Assembly (NCBI GenBank): GCA_024742485.1
Contig: JANSYK010000001.1
Coordinates: 496,001 to 560,000, forward strand
Reading direction: 5' to 3'
Origin: Alphaproteobacteria bacterium
GTDB taxonomy: Bacteria > Pseudomonadota > Alphaproteobacteria > Rhizobiales > Rhizobiaceae
DNA: 64,000 nt
A program made the translations under genes and the position numbers. The first letter of the stretch is position 1; every line of letters begins with the position of its first letter. The notes below the pieces were generated by a model. It searched no databases. It had not been told where the DNA came from and was given only the letters and a program-made list of their open reading frames with translations. Positions 1 through 9,881 of this stretch are shown here, in pieces.

Positions 1-392
1 CCACCATGCGCCGACAACAGCCGGTCCAGAACATCTTCACCAGTGTGGCCGAACGGCGTATGGCCGAAATCATGAACGAGTGCCACCGCCTCGGCAAGAT
101 CTTCATCCAGCCGAAGCGCACGGGCCAGTGCCCGGGCGATCTGGGCCACTTCAATCGTGTGGGTCAACCGTGTCCGGTAATGATCCCCTTCATGGGCCAC
201 GAAGACCTGGGTCTTGTGTTTCAGGCGGCGAAAAGCCGTTGTGTGGATGATCCGGTCACGATCCCGCTGAAACGGCGAACGCGTCGGGCTTGGCTCTTCC
301 GGGTAAAACCGCCCACGGCTGAGGGCCGGGTCGCTGGCCCATGGCGCACGGTCACCAGCACCAAATCCGAGCAGGTTTGTATCCAACCCCAT
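1..392 (-). CDS. dgt: Deoxyguanosinetriphosphate triphosphohydrolase-like protein (5' part only)
   Basis: N-terminal 130 codons of an HD-domain dNTP triphosphohydrolase, which cleaves dNTPs to nucleosides and triphosphate. The rest lies beyond the left edge. The reverse strand reads [20 protein letters not shown], then [20 protein letters not shown] and [10 protein letters not shown], and ends in the HD-type stretch [15 protein letters not shown], all characteristic of the alphaproteobacterial type-2 dGTPase family. The ATG at 392 fits the family N-terminus and has a purine-rich stretch upstream. It is transcribed away from erpA across a ~100-bp shared promoter region. Overlapping open frames here on either strand are shadows. 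The family call is secure; the substrate range cannot be read from the sequence. Confidence 0.9.
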   Translation of the reverse strand, partial: MGLDTNLLGFGAGDRAPWASDPALSRGRFYPEEPSPTRSPFQRDRDRIIHTTAFRRLKHKTQVFVAHEGDHYRTRLTHTIEVAQIARALARALRLDEDLAEAVALVHDFGHTPFGHTGEDVLDRLLSAHG

Positions 393-496
393 AGTTCCGT
401 CTTCCCCGTTGACGTGGCCGGTCGATCTTCATACCTATAAGGCAACACCGTGAATTCAAAATCTCACCGGATCTTGACCCCGGCATGGAGGTTCAA

Positions 497-829
497 ATGG
501 CAATGAATGAAGTGACCCTTTCTGAAGCGGCCGCCCGCCGTATCGCCGATATTCTGGCGTCTGAGGCCGGGAAATCAGCATTGCGGGTTTCCGTCGAAGG
601 CGGCGGCTGCTCAGGTTTTTCCTACAAGTTCGATCTCGCGGACCAGCCAGACGAAGACGATATCGTGCTTGAACGCGGCGATGCCCGTGTCCTGATCGAT
701 TCGCTGTCTCTGGTCTATATGGGCGGCTCGGAAATCGATTTCGTCGACAATCTGATGGGGCAATCCTTCCAGATCAACAATCCGAACGCCGTCGCGTCTT
801 GCGGCTGCGGCACGAGTTTCACAATCTGA
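497..829 (+). CDS. erpA: Iron-sulfur cluster insertion protein ErpA (HesB/IscA family)
   Basis: A-type Fe-S carrier, 110 aa, which delivers clusters to apo-enzymes in the cytoplasm. The three conserved cysteines are visible: Cys38 in GGGCSGFSY, and Cys102 and Cys104 in the C-terminal SCGCGTSF. Upstream in-frame ATG 485 is possible, but GGAGG at 487-491 sits 5 nt before ATG 497, so 497 is chosen; ATG 503 is also in range. The gene is divergent from dgt, with xthA starting 10 bp after its stop, so erpA-xthA is probably one transcript. ErpA versus another IscA paralogue is inferred from length and family resemblance. Confidence 0.92.
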   Translation: MAMNEVTLSEAAARRIADILASEAGKSALRVSVEGGGCSGFSYKFDLADQPDEDDIVLERGDARVLIDSLSLVYMGGSEIDFVDNLMGQSFQINNPNAVASCGCGTSFTI

Positions 830-839
830 CGGACCATCC

Positions 840-1643
840 ATGAAAATTGCCAGCTGGAACATCAACGGCATCAAGGCCCGCCTTGATAATCTACTCAGCT
901 GGCTGGAAGACAGTCAGCCGGATATCGCCTGCCTTCAGGAGATCAAGTCGGTTGACGAGAATTTCCCGCGTGAGCCGATCGAAGCCCTTGGATACCATGT
1001 GGAAACCCATGGGCAGAAAGGTTTCAACGGTGTTGCGCTTCTGTCGAAGGTCAAGCCGGACGAGGTCAATCGCGGATTGCCGATGCTGACACCGTCAGAC
1101 GAACCGGACGAACAGGCCCGGTTCATGGAAGGCGTGTTCAGCGTCAAGGGCGGTGTTGTTCGTGTTGTTTCCCTTTATCTGCCAAACGGGAATCCGGTCG
1201 ATTCGGAAAAATTCCCCTACAAGCTCAACTGGATGAAACGGCTGGAGAAGTGGGCCGCGGATCGCCTGGTTCTGGAAGAACCATTGATACTGGCCGGTGA
1301 CTACAATGTCATTCCCGACCCGTTGGATTGCTACGATCCGGCTGACTGGGAGGGTGATGCGCTATTTCGCGAGGAGAGCCGCTCGGCATTTCGCCGCCTG
1401 GTTCAGCTTGGTTTTACCGAAACGATCCGCAACACGACCGATATGGATAAGACCTACACGTTCTGGGACTATCAGGCCGGCGCCTGGCCCAAGAACAACG
1501 GCATCAGGATCGATCACCTGCTTTTGTCACCGGAAGCGGCGAACAGGCTCAGTGCCGGCAATATTGAAAAACATGTTCGCGGATGGGAAAAGCCATCCGA
1601 TCATGTCCCGGTCATCGCCCACCTCGATTTCGAGGCGGCGTGA
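840..1643 (+). CDS. xthA: Exodeoxyribonuclease III (AP endonuclease)
   Basis: 267-aa Mg-dependent endonuclease/exonuclease/phosphatase-fold enzyme that incises abasic sites and has 3'-5' exonuclease and phosphatase activity in base-excision repair. Family motifs appear in order: SWNINGIKARL at the N-terminus, LQEIK with the metal-binding Glu, GDYNVIPDPLDCYDP, the IRIDHLLLS strand, and the catalytic SDHVPV Asp-His near the C-terminus. Full length for XthA/ExoA. It follows erpA by 10 bp. Convergent with the Sel1-repeat gene, which ends 20 bp downstream. Confidence 0.95.
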   Translation: MKIASWNINGIKARLDNLLSWLEDSQPDIACLQEIKSVDENFPREPIEALGYHVETHGQKGFNGVALLSKVKPDEVNRGLPMLTPSDEPDEQARFMEGVFSVKGGVVRVVSLYLPNGNPVDSEKFPYKLNWMKRLEKWAADRLVLEEPLILAGDYNVIPDPLDCYDPADWEGDALFREESRSAFRRLVQLGFTETIRNTTDMDKTYTFWDYQAGAWPKNNGIRIDHLLLSPEAANRLSAGNIEKHVRGWEKPSDHVPVIAHLDFEAA

Positions 1644-1663
1644 TTCCGAAAGCGTCTTTTTGC

Positions 1664-2461
1664 TCAGTTGGAGCCCTTGGTCAGCATATTCTCGGCCAGC
1701 GCCATTGCCGTGCGCCGATCGGCTTCACCGGCAACTGAAAATGCCTGTTCCTGGATCGATCTGATCCATTCGCGGTCGGAGGTTGGTGCACGCTCCAGCG
1801 CGACGGTCATATAGGCAAGTCCGCGGACCGTGTGGCCTTCCTGGAAAATCGTGTCGCCGAGAAGGGCTGAAGCACCCGGATGCCCCGCCTTGCGCGCCCG
1901 GTTGAGCCATTTCTTTCCCTGGCGTAGATCGGACTTGCCGCCCTCGCCCAGCAGAATCATGCGGCCGAGTTGAAATTGCGCCTCGGGTATACCGAAAACC
2001 GATGCAGCATGAAAATAGAGCTCGCGCGCCTGCGCCAGATCGGCCCGAACCGGACTATTGGGAATACCGCGCCGGTAGTAGCCGGCGAGCGATACGAGAG
2101 CGTTCACGAAAAATCCGGTATCCTGCGACCCGGGCTCCACACCCTGGCGGGTGATCTGATCATAAATCTTGAACGCCTCGTAATCGTCTTCCACGACCCC
2201 GTCGCCATCAGCATACATGTTGGCCAATGCCCAGCGCGCACCGCGATGCCCCTGATCGGCGGCATGCCGGTAGGCTTCGACGGCATCATCCTTTTTGCCC
2301 CGCTTGTAAGCGGAAAAGCCGAATTTGAACAAAACACGCGGTCCGGACTTTTCGCTGACACCTGAATCGGGATCGAACGCATGGGCCGGCGCTGCAACAC
2401 CGATGGCCAGGGCAATCAGACAGGCAAAAACGCGCCCGGACGTCAAACTAGATATCTGCAT
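1664..2461 (-). CDS. Periplasmic Sel1-like repeat protein
   Basis: 265-aa secreted protein. Residues 1-28 form a signal peptide (basic start, hydrophobic core [16 protein letters not shown] cleavage-type end). The remainder is a run of Sel1/TPR-like helical repeats, for example [40 protein letters not shown] and [20 protein letters not shown]. Such solenoids bind partner proteins; no catalytic residues are expected. Its ATG overlaps the last 14 nt of ilvD, so it is probably co-transcribed and translationally coupled with it. The partner and role are unknown. Confidence 0.85.
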   Translation of the reverse strand: MQISSLTSGRVFACLIALAIGVAAPAHAFDPDSGVSEKSGPRVLFKFGFSAYKRGKKDDAVEAYRHAADQGHRGARWALANMYADGDGVVEDDYEAFKIYDQITRQGVEPGSQDTGFFVNALVSLAGYYRRGIPNSPVRADLAQARELYFHAASVFGIPEAQFQLGRMILLGEGGKSDLRQGKKWLNRARKAGHPGASALLGDTIFQEGHTVRGLAYMTVALERAPTSDREWIRSIQEQAFSVAGEADRRTAMALAENMLTKGSN

Positions 2462-4172
2462 AACACTGTTTTTCTTTCGCGCCGCCAGGATGAGTCACCG
2501 CACCTTTTTGTGCCGTTCCAACCGTTTGGGCATATTTCCACAGAACACCGGACGCGTAGTCCGTCTCGCGCGCTTTCCAGTCCTCCCGACGTGCCGCAAG
2601 CTCCGCATCGCTGAGCTTGACGTCGATCGTCCCGGCAACCGCGTCAATTTCAATTATGTCGCCATCCTTCAGCAGCCCGATCGGTCCGCCAACAGCGGCT
2701 TCGGGCCCCACGTGGCCGATACAAAATCCACGAGTCGCACCGGAAAAACGTCCATCTGTAATCAGCGCAACCTTGTCGCCGACGCCCTGTCCGTAAAGAG
2801 CAGCCGTGGTGGACAACATTTCCCGCATTCCCGGCCCGCCCTTGGGACCTTCATAGCGAATAACGATGACCTCGCCTTCCTTGTAGTCCCGATTTGTCAC
2901 TGCCTCGAAGCACTCTTCTTCCGAATCGAAGCAACGTGCCGGGCCGGTAAATTGCTGATTTTCCATGCCGGCCACCTTAACGATGGCCCCTTCCGGTGCC
3001 AGATTGCCTTTCAGGCCAACCACACCACCGGTCTTGGTCAGCGGATTACTTGTGGGCCGAACAACATCCTGCTCGTCGTTCCACGGAATAAACTCCATGT
3101 TTTCGGCGATTGTGCGGCCAGTGACAGTCATGCAATCGCCATGCAGATAACCGCCATCAAACAGCGCTTTCATCAGGAGCGGTATGCCGCCGGCCTCGAA
3201 CATGTCCTTGGCAACGTACTTTCCGCCCGGTTTCAGATCCGCCACATAGGGTGTCTTTTTGAATATCTCGGCAACGTCGAACAGATCAAATTCAATCCCG
3301 CACTCATGTGCGATGGCCGGAAGGTGGAGCGCGGCGTTGGTCGACCCACCCGATGCCGCCACCACGGCCGCCGCGTTTTCCAACGCCTTGCGTGTCACGA
3401 TATCGCGCGGGCGGATATTATTGGCGATCAGTTCCATGATCTTTTCGCCGGATGCGTAGCAAAAACGATCCCGCAGTTCATAGGGTGCGGGGGCTCCGCA
3501 TGAGTACGGCAAGGCCAAGCCAATCGCCTCGGCGACCGTTGCCATCGTATTGGCCGTGAATTGTGCGCCACATGATCCCGCCGACGGACAGGCCACCTGT
3601 TCGATCTCGGCCAGATCCTCGTCGGACATGTCGCCAACAGAGTGTTGGCCGACCGCCTCGAAGACATCCTGAACAGTGATCTGCCGGCCCTTGAAGGTGC
3701 CGGGAAGAATCGATCCACCATAGATGAAGATGGATGGAACGTTCAGGCGAACCATCGACATCATCATTCCGGGCAGAGATTTGTCGCACCCGGCCAGGCC
3801 GATGAGCGCATCATAACAATGTCCACGCATCGTCAACTCGACCGAGTCGGCAATCACATCGCGTGACACGAGGGACGATTTCATGCCCTGGTGTCCCATG
3901 GCAATCCCGTCGGTCACCGTGATCGTGCAGAATTCCCGCGGTGTCCCGTTTGCCGCGGCAACACCTTTTTTAACCACCTGTGCCTGACGCATCAGCGCAA
4001 TGTTGCAGGGCGCCGCTTCATTCCAGCAGCTTGCAACTCCCACCAGAGGCTGGCTGATTTCCTTGGACGACAAACCCATCGCGTAAAGATAGGAACGGTG
4101 CGGCGCTCTTGCCGGCCCGACCGTCGTATACCGGCTGGGCAATTTGGATTTGTCGATCGTCTTGGCGTCCAT
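2448..4172 (-). CDS. ilvD: Dihydroxy-acid dehydratase
   Basis: Fe-S dehydratase of valine/isoleucine (and pantothenate) synthesis, converting 2,3-dihydroxy-3-methyl(butanoate/pentanoate) to the 2-oxo acid. 574 aa, IlvD/Edd family. Visible signatures are the cluster-ligand regions GCDKSLPGM and [14 protein letters not shown], and the C-terminal [21 protein letters not shown]. An in-frame ATG lies 27 nt further upstream, but the ATG at 4172 matches the usual [15 protein letters not shown] start and follows TTGAGGA with good spacing. It lies 244 nt downstream of valS on the same strand. The Sel1 gene overlaps its 3' end. Confidence 0.96.
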   Translation of the reverse strand: MDAKTIDKSKLPSRYTTVGPARAPHRSYLYAMGLSSKEISQPLVGVASCWNEAAPCNIALMRQAQVVKKGVAAANGTPREFCTITVTDGIAMGHQGMKSSLVSRDVIADSVELTMRGHCYDALIGLAGCDKSLPGMMMSMVRLNVPSIFIYGGSILPGTFKGRQITVQDVFEAVGQHSVGDMSDEDLAEIEQVACPSAGSCGAQFTANTMATVAEAIGLALPYSCGAPAPYELRDRFCYASGEKIMELIANNIRPRDIVTRKALENAAAVVAASGGSTNAALHLPAIAHECGIEFDLFDVAEIFKKTPYVADLKPGGKYVAKDMFEAGGIPLLMKALFDGGYLHGDCMTVTGRTIAENMEFIPWNDEQDVVRPTSNPLTKTGGVVGLKGNLAPEGAIVKVAGMENQQFTGPARCFDSEEECFEAVTNRDYKEGEVIVIRYEGPKGGPGMREMLSTTAALYGQGVGDKVALITDGRFSGATRGFCIGHVGPEAAVGGPIGLLKDGDIIEIDAVAGTIDVKLSDAELAARREDWKARETDYASGVLWKYAQTVGTAQKGAVTHPGGAKEKQCYADI

Positions 4173-4382
4173 CAGGGTCCTCAATACGGCATTCTGCAAT
4201 CTTCAGACCGCACGGCCACGTTCTGCCGACCGATGCGCCGGTTTTGTGGCGGGAAATGGGCAGCGCCGGTCACTAGGGGTCATAGCAAACCTTTCCAAAA
4301 AAAGTGTTGCCAATTCGCCACAAAACCAAGTGAGATGCGGAAATCCTGTCAAATTATGGGGGTGGGTGGAGCAACACAGAAC

Positions 4383-4408
4383 CCTATGGGGCAGTTTGCA
4401 CCCATAGG
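4383..4408 (-). terminator. Hairpin just 3' of valS (weak terminator or leader element of ilvD)
   Basis: Perfect 8-bp stem CCTATGGG/CCCATAGG with a 10-nt loop, starting 8 nt past the valS stop. No U-run follows on the valS strand, so it may protect the mRNA end or act as a Rho-assisted terminator rather than an intrinsic one. On the same strand, about 30 nt further on, a perfect TTGACA (complement of 4347-4352) could be the -35 of an ilvD promoter, but no convincing -10 follows at 17-18 nt. Confidence 0.4.
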
Positions 4409-4415
4409 ATGCAGG

Positions 4416-7190
4416 TCAGCCCGCGTCCTCAACCCGCTGCAAAGCCGCCGCCAGCTTTTCCCGCTGAGCCTGCAGATCGGTCAGTTTCTGGCGCTCTCCG
4501 GCGACGATTTCCGGGCGTGCATTGGCGACGAATTTCTCGTTCTGCAGTTTCTTGCCGATCTTTTCGATATCGGCATCCGATTTGCCCAAGGCCTTTTGTA
4601 TCCGGGCTTTCTCCGCATCCAGATCAATCAGCGCCCCAAGAGGAAGACAGAACGTCGCTTCCCGTATGACAATCTGCGCCGCACCCTTTGGGACGTCCTG
4701 TTCCAATACAATATCATCAACCCTTCCAAGGCGTTTGATCGCAGGATCGTGACGCAGCAGCCAGGACGATGTTTCATCGCTCGCGCCCACCACGACAAGC
4801 GGTGCCGTGGCTGATGGCGGGACATTCATTTCGGCCTTGGCAGAACGCAGGCCCGACACCAGTTCAACAAGCCAATTGATCTCGTCGGCGGCTGCTTCAT
4901 CCCGATACCCACCCTGCGGCCACCGTGCATGGCACAACAGCCCGCGCCTGCCGGGTTGATGATCCCAAAGCTCCTCGGTCATAAAGGGCATGAAAGGGTG
5001 TAGAAGCTTGTAGATTTCGTCGAGCACAAAGGCCGCACAGGCCCGAGACTCAATCTGGGCCGCCTCATCTTCACCACTCATCACCGGTTTGAGAAGCTCA
5101 AGATACCAGTCGCAAAATGTGTTCCAGACGAACCGGTAGGCCGATGCCGCGGCATCATTGAAACGATAGCTCTCGATACCTTCCGTCACTTCGTCGACGG
5201 CACGCGACAATTCCGTCAAGATCCAGCGGCTGATCATCAGCTTGACATCCGAAGGATTGAAATCCGCAGCCGGAGCAACGCCATTCATTTCGGCGAAACG
5301 GGTCGCGTTCCACAGTTTCGTCCCGAAATTACGGTATCCGGCAACCCTCTGCGGATCGAGTTTCACGTCACGACCCTGGGCCGCCATGATGGCCAGCGTG
5401 AAGCGCAGAGCATCCGCGCCATATTCGTCGATGAGCTCCAGCGGGTCGATCACATTGCCCTTGGACTTCGACATTTTGGCACCGTCCTTGTCGCGCACCA
5501 ATGCGTGAATATAGACAGTGTGAAACGGCTCGACGGGCTTGCCCTCTTCATCCTTCATGAAATGCAGGCCCATCATCATCATCCGGGCAACCCAGAAAAA
5601 GATGATGTCGAAGGCGGTAACCAGAACATCCGTCTGGTAGTAGGTTTCCAACTCCGCCGTCTTTTCCGGCCAGCCAAGCGTCGAAAAAGGCCAGAGTGCA
5701 GACGAAAACCACGTATCAAGCACGTCTTCATCGCGCACCAGCTCGACAGTTTTACCGTAGTGTTTCTGCGCGGCGGCGGCAGCCTCCTCCGCGTCGTGGG
5801 CAACAAACACTTCTCCATCCGGTCCATACCAGGCCGGGATCTGATGCCCCCACCAGAGCTGACGCGAGATGCACCAGGGCTGAATGTTCTCCATCCATTC
5901 GAAATAGGTCTTTTCCCAGTTTTTCGGGACGAAGGTGGTCTTGCCCTGGCGCACCGCTTCGATGGCCGGCTGCGCCAGAACTTCTGCGTTCACATACCAT
6001 TGATCCGTCAGGTAAGGCTCGATCGGAACGCCACCCCGGTCTCCATGGGGAACCATATGTTTGTGATCCTCGACCCGGTCGAGAAGGCCAATCTCCTCCA
6101 TCCGCGCAACGATCTTTTTGCGCACAGTAAATCGATCAGCAAGATCATAATCCTCAAGCGACCGGTCCAGCGCGTCCGATGGTGGAACGGATTCGAGAAA
6201 ATCCTCGTTGTCTTTCAATGTGATGTGACCGTCCCGGGTCATGATGTTGACAGCGCGCAGCCCGGCGCGCTTGCCAACGTCGAAATCGTTGAAATCATGC
6301 GCCGGAGTCATCTTGACCGCACCGGTTCCGGCTTCGGGATCCGGATATTCGTCGGCAACGATCGGCAGACGGCGACCGACGAGCGGCAAGATCACATGCT
6401 TGCCGACAATGTCACGATAACGCTCGTCATCAGGATGGACGGCAACACCGGTATCGCCCAGCATGGTTTCCGGACGCGTCGTTGCCACAACCAGGTAGTC
6501 GCGGGTTTCCCAATCAGTTGCCTTCCCATCGGCATCGAAGGCAATCGGGTAGCGGTAGGTTACCCCGTCCTCGAGGGGATAGCGGAAATGCCACAAATGA
6601 CCATTGGTCTCGACCTGTTCGACTTCAAGATCGGAAATTGCCGTGATCAGTTTGGGATCCCAGTTGACCAGGCGTTTGTCCTTGTAGATCAAGCCTTCGC
6701 GATACAGGGAGACAAAGACTTTCAAAACGGCTTCGGAAAGCCCGTCATCCATGGTGAAGCGTTCGCGTGACCAGTCACATGATGCACCGAGACGCCGCAA
6801 CTGATTGAAAATCTTGCCGCCCGATTCCGCCTTCCATTCCCAGACCTTTTCGATGAACTTTTCGCGGCCCAATTCGCGCCTGTGCTGCTGACGCTCCATC
6901 AACTCCCGTTCGACCACCATCTGTGTGGCAATTCCGGCATGATCCATGCCGGGCTGCCAAAGGACATTTCGGCCCCGCATTCTCTCAAAGCGAACAAGAA
7001 TGTCCTGCAGCGTATTGTTGAGGGCATGGCCCATATGCAGCGACCCGGTCACATTGGGCGGCGGAATGGCAATGCTGAAGGATTTTGCACCGGGAGCTGC
7101 TCCGGCCCCGGCCTTGAATGCCTGGGCATCTTCCCAGCGTTTCGCGATTTTTGGTTCGCTTTGCGCAGCGTCGTAGTTTTTTTCAAGCAT
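4416..7190 (-). CDS. valS: Valyl-tRNA synthetase
   Basis: Class I aminoacyl-tRNA synthetase charging tRNA-Val, 924 aa. The HIGH-box region is PPPNVTGSLHMGHAL near residue 45 and the KMSKS loop is KMSKSKGNVIDP. A large CP1 editing insert lies between them, followed by the anticodon-binding domain. The C-terminal coiled-coil arm (LIDLDAEKARIQKALGKSDA onward) is typical of ValRS. The reading frame extends 31 codons upstream, but ATG 7190 gives the family start MLEKNYDAAQSEPKIAKRWE; no strong ribosome-binding site is seen. Downstream of popZ on the same strand with a 185-nt gap. Confidence 0.96.
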   Translation of the reverse strand: MLEKNYDAAQSEPKIAKRWEDAQAFKAGAGAAPGAKSFSIAIPPPNVTGSLHMGHALNNTLQDILVRFERMRGRNVLWQPGMDHAGIATQMVVERELMERQQHRRELGREKFIEKVWEWKAESGGKIFNQLRRLGASCDWSRERFTMDDGLSEAVLKVFVSLYREGLIYKDKRLVNWDPKLITAISDLEVEQVETNGHLWHFRYPLEDGVTYRYPIAFDADGKATDWETRDYLVVATTRPETMLGDTGVAVHPDDERYRDIVGKHVILPLVGRRLPIVADEYPDPEAGTGAVKMTPAHDFNDFDVGKRAGLRAVNIMTRDGHITLKDNEDFLESVPPSDALDRSLEDYDLADRFTVRKKIVARMEEIGLLDRVEDHKHMVPHGDRGGVPIEPYLTDQWYVNAEVLAQPAIEAVRQGKTTFVPKNWEKTYFEWMENIQPWCISRQLWWGHQIPAWYGPDGEVFVAHDAEEAAAAAQKHYGKTVELVRDEDVLDTWFSSALWPFSTLGWPEKTAELETYYQTDVLVTAFDIIFFWVARMMMMGLHFMKDEEGKPVEPFHTVYIHALVRDKDGAKMSKSKGNVIDPLELIDEYGADALRFTLAIMAAQGRDVKLDPQRVAGYRNFGTKLWNATRFAEMNGVAPAADFNPSDVKLMISRWILTELSRAVDEVTEGIESYRFNDAAASAYRFVWNTFCDWYLELLKPVMSGEDEAAQIESRACAAFVLDEIYKLLHPFMPFMTEELWDHQPGRRGLLCHARWPQGGYRDEAAADEINWLVELVSGLRSAKAEMNVPPSATAPLVVVGASDETSSWLLRHDPAIKRLGRVDDIVLEQDVPKGAAQIVIREATFCLPLGALIDLDAEKARIQKALGKSDADIEKIGKKLQNEKFVANARPEIVAGERQKLTDLQAQREKLAAALQRVEDAG

Positions 7191-7375
7191 AGGAAAATAC
7201 CAGGGAGAGTTGGGCGTTTGCACAGCGGTGTAGCCCCCCTGCCCGCTCCATTCAAGCCCAATCCAGATCAGACACCGCGCCACCCGGCGTAGTGAGGCAG
7301 TGCCGCCGCATCATATGGCAGTCTTTGTGACGCAAAACCCGGGACCGGACAAAGAAAAGACGTCCGGCGGAGGTG

Positions 7376-8158
7376 TTATCTGCCGCGCGCCACCCGCTCG
7401 ATCTCTTCGCGCACAAGGCGCTCGACAAGAGTTGGCAGATTGTCATCCATCCATTGCTGCAGCATGGGCCGCAACATGTCTTCGGCAATGTCGTCAAACG
7501 ACCTTGCCGGCCCACTGGTCACGGCTTGGCTGAGGTTTCCGAAAGATGCCGCTACCCGCGCACCGACGGCTGGAGATATCAGAGCCCGCGGCTCTTCATC
7601 CACCTTCTCGACCTTCACCGCATGTGGTGCGGGATCGCCCATGTTCTCTTCGGAGACGGCATCGATTTCACTGTCTGATTCAGGACCGGCTTCGGGCAGA
7701 AAGACCACCTCACTTTCCTCCCTCGCGGTCGTTGCTGACTCGTCGGACGATTGTGAGCCTGCATCGGCAGCCTTATCGCCCGATTCCTTTGCAGGCAGGT
7801 CGGTTTGGTCTGGTTCCGTTGGCATCGGAGCAGCATCGACGGAGCGGTTCAGAGCGGGGCCATCGTCCTTCGAATCCAGCCCCGGTCGCAACGGTGCCAA
7901 TGGCTCGACGCGGGTTTCCTTCGCCGACGGCTCACGCGGTTTCGGAACCGAGCCTTCTACGCGGTCACCAGGGATCCGGTTGAGAAGAGAAACCGGTGGC
8001 GTCACCTGCTCGACCGAAGGGCCCTGCTCAACGCCATCAGCCACTTCTTCCGGACCAGTGTCTTGATCCTCGGTCAGATCATTGCTCTCGATAATCTTGC
8101 GAATGGAAGCCAAAATCTCTTCCATGCTTGGCTCGCGTGCCACATTTGCCTGTGCCAT
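7376..8158 (-). CDS. popZ: Polar organizing protein PopZ-like (DUF2497)
   Basis: 260-aa protein with PopZ architecture. The conserved N-terminal helix is AREPSMEEILASIRKIIESN. A long low-complexity Pro/Glu/Asp/Ser-rich spacer follows (about residues 30-190). The C-terminal oligomerisation helices are SFDDIAEDMLRPMLQQWMDD and NLPTLVERLVREEIERVARG. In Caulobacter, PopZ builds a polar matrix that anchors ParB-oriC and cell-cycle proteins, and Hyphomicrobiales homologues mark the growing pole. ATG 8158 is preceded by CGGGGAA, and the alternative start 21 codons upstream lacks conservation. It lies in the order tolC, popZ, valS on the minus strand. Confidence 0.88.
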   Translation of the reverse strand: MAQANVAREPSMEEILASIRKIIESNDLTEDQDTGPEEVADGVEQGPSVEQVTPPVSLLNRIPGDRVEGSVPKPREPSAKETRVEPLAPLRPGLDSKDDGPALNRSVDAAPMPTEPDQTDLPAKESGDKAADAGSQSSDESATTAREESEVVFLPEAGPESDSEIDAVSEENMGDPAPHAVKVEKVDEEPRALISPAVGARVAASFGNLSQAVTSGPARSFDDIAEDMLRPMLQQWMDDNLPTLVERLVREEIERVARGR

Positions 8159-8335
8159 GCCGTTCCCCGAGTTTTGCCGCATACAACCGGCCACGGGAAT
8201 TTGTGTCCCGGACCGAATCACATTGTCAGACTATGCTATTGAAAAGCGAAAGAGAATCCCACCGGAAGAAATCAGGCGGGCCATGCACAGTTTCCGATCA
8301 TCCAATCGATCAATCAGGCAGGTGCGTTTTCGGCT

Positions 8336-9721
8336 CTATCTGCCGTCAACAGTCCGCAGACCGAACCATTTGTCCTTGACGGCCTTGTAGTGCTTTTCTG
8401 CCTGATATCTGGCGACCTTGAGTTTCAGCCGCGACACGGTCAGTCGGCCAATCCAGTTCATCAGGCTATAGCTATTGACCACCGCATCGCGCTCAGATTG
8501 CGCGAGCGATTCCTGGGCATTGAGAACATTGGTCTGGGTTTCCAGAACATCAAGCGTGGTGCTCTGCCCGACCTTGCGTTCCTCGACAACGCCGCGCAAC
8601 GCGAGCTGGGCTGCTTCGACCTGCGCACGATTTGCTGCAATTGACGCTTTCGAAGCCTCAAGCTGCGCCCAGAACGTCACGATATTCTGCTCCACAGTGC
8701 GGCGCACGGAATCGACCTGAATGCGGGCCTGGCCCAAGGTTTCCTTGGACTGACGAACAGTCGCTGACGCGGAGCCCCCCTGATAGATCGGCACGCTGAG
8801 GCTGGCAGACAGGCTGCTCGTATTGGTGCCGCCATCCGCATGTCCGACAGACCCTTTCAGCGAAACGCTGGGCAGCAATTTGCCCTCATTGGCTTTCACG
8901 GCGAATGCTGCCGCGTCAACAGAATATTGGGCACTGAGCACAGTGGGATGTTCACGCAGCCCGATCTGTACGGCTGAGCGTGACGACGACGGCAGAAGCC
9001 GTCCAAGCGGCCGCGGCTTTTTCAGATTCTTGGGCGGTGTGCCGATGATCTGCACATAAACCGCTACACTCGATTTGTACTGCGCCTGGGCAGCAAGAAG
9101 AGACGCGCGCGCCGATTCAAGCTGAGCCTGGGCCAGCGCGATATCAGTCCGGGTGCCCTCTCCCACATCAAAGCGCGCTTGCGATGCATTTCTCTGCTCA
9201 CGAAGGAATTCCAGGTTTTGCTGGCGCACCCTTACGATTTGCGCATCCCGAATGACATTGGCATAGATCTGTGCGGCCGACAGCAAGATCGACATTTCGG
9301 TGTTGATAAGATCCTGACGTCCGCCATAAACGCCGGCCTGTGCGGCCTTGACATTATTGCGGGTCTGGAAGCCGTCGAAAAGCGACTGGGTGAATTCCAC
9401 GCCGACTGAACTGTCAGTGGAATTCAAGGTCCGACTGGTGCCGCCCGGCTGCGTCTGCGTGCGTGACACGCTCGCGGTCGCCGCTACCGTCGGACGATAG
9501 CCGGATTTTGCGATCGCCACACCTTCATCGGTGGCACGCAATCCGGCTCGAGCGGCATTCAGGTCAGGATTGTTCTTGTAGGCCTTCGCCAATGCACCGT
9601 TGATGGTTTCGGCAGCGGCTGGAAGTGGCGTCAAAGCCACCGCCGCAATGGCAACGGCTACAAACAGTGTATTACGCGTACTGGACAAAACAAAATATCC
9701 CCAATTGGCGACCGTCGACAC
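8336..9721 (-). CDS. TolC-family outer membrane efflux protein
   Basis: 461-aa TolC/BepC-type trimeric outer membrane channel subunit for type I secretion and RND efflux. An N-terminal signal peptide (about residues 1-37, ending PLPAAAET) is followed by the two internally repeated OEP halves. These contain helices such as NPDLNAARAGLRATDEG and AQLESARASLLAAQAQYKSS, then VGQSTTLDVLETQTNVLNAQ and the mid-barrel VEFTQSLFDGFQTR. The Hyphomicrobiales homologue studied in Brucella is BepC. No inner-membrane pump or adaptor is adjacent, so the partner is encoded elsewhere. Pcm lies upstream, 160 nt away. Confidence 0.93.
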   Translation of the reverse strand: MSTVANWGYFVLSSTRNTLFVAVAIAAVALTPLPAAAETINGALAKAYKNNPDLNAARAGLRATDEGVAIAKSGYRPTVAATASVSRTQTQPGGTSRTLNSTDSSVGVEFTQSLFDGFQTRNNVKAAQAGVYGGRQDLINTEMSILLSAAQIYANVIRDAQIVRVRQQNLEFLREQRNASQARFDVGEGTRTDIALAQAQLESARASLLAAQAQYKSSVAVYVQIIGTPPKNLKKPRPLGRLLPSSSRSAVQIGLREHPTVLSAQYSVDAAAFAVKANEGKLLPSVSLKGSVGHADGGTNTSSLSASLSVPIYQGGSASATVRQSKETLGQARIQVDSVRRTVEQNIVTFWAQLEASKASIAANRAQVEAAQLALRGVVEERKVGQSTTLDVLETQTNVLNAQESLAQSERDAVVNSYSLMNWIGRLTVSRLKLKVARYQAEKHYKAVKDKWFGLRTVDGR

Positions 9722-9881
9722 CCAACCCGATGCCTTAGCGTCCCTGAACCACTGCGCCGATATTATGCTTAACGGGTACGGTTACAATGGCGCTGATACC
9801 CTCAGCCAAACAATAGCCCGATCTGTTACCAAGAAACCACAATGTCGTTTAAGCAGTCTTAAGGCGCTGGACAGGCCGCTT

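Noticed and set aside
4207-4287. 26-codon minus-strand leader-peptide ORF before ilvD
   Set aside because: It has a weak ribosome-binding site but no run of Val, Leu or Ile codons and no attenuator hairpin pair, so a leader peptide is not supported.
5505-6770. 421-codon plus-strand open frame inside valS
   Set aside because: Antisense shadow of valyl-tRNA synthetase; composition is not protein-like.
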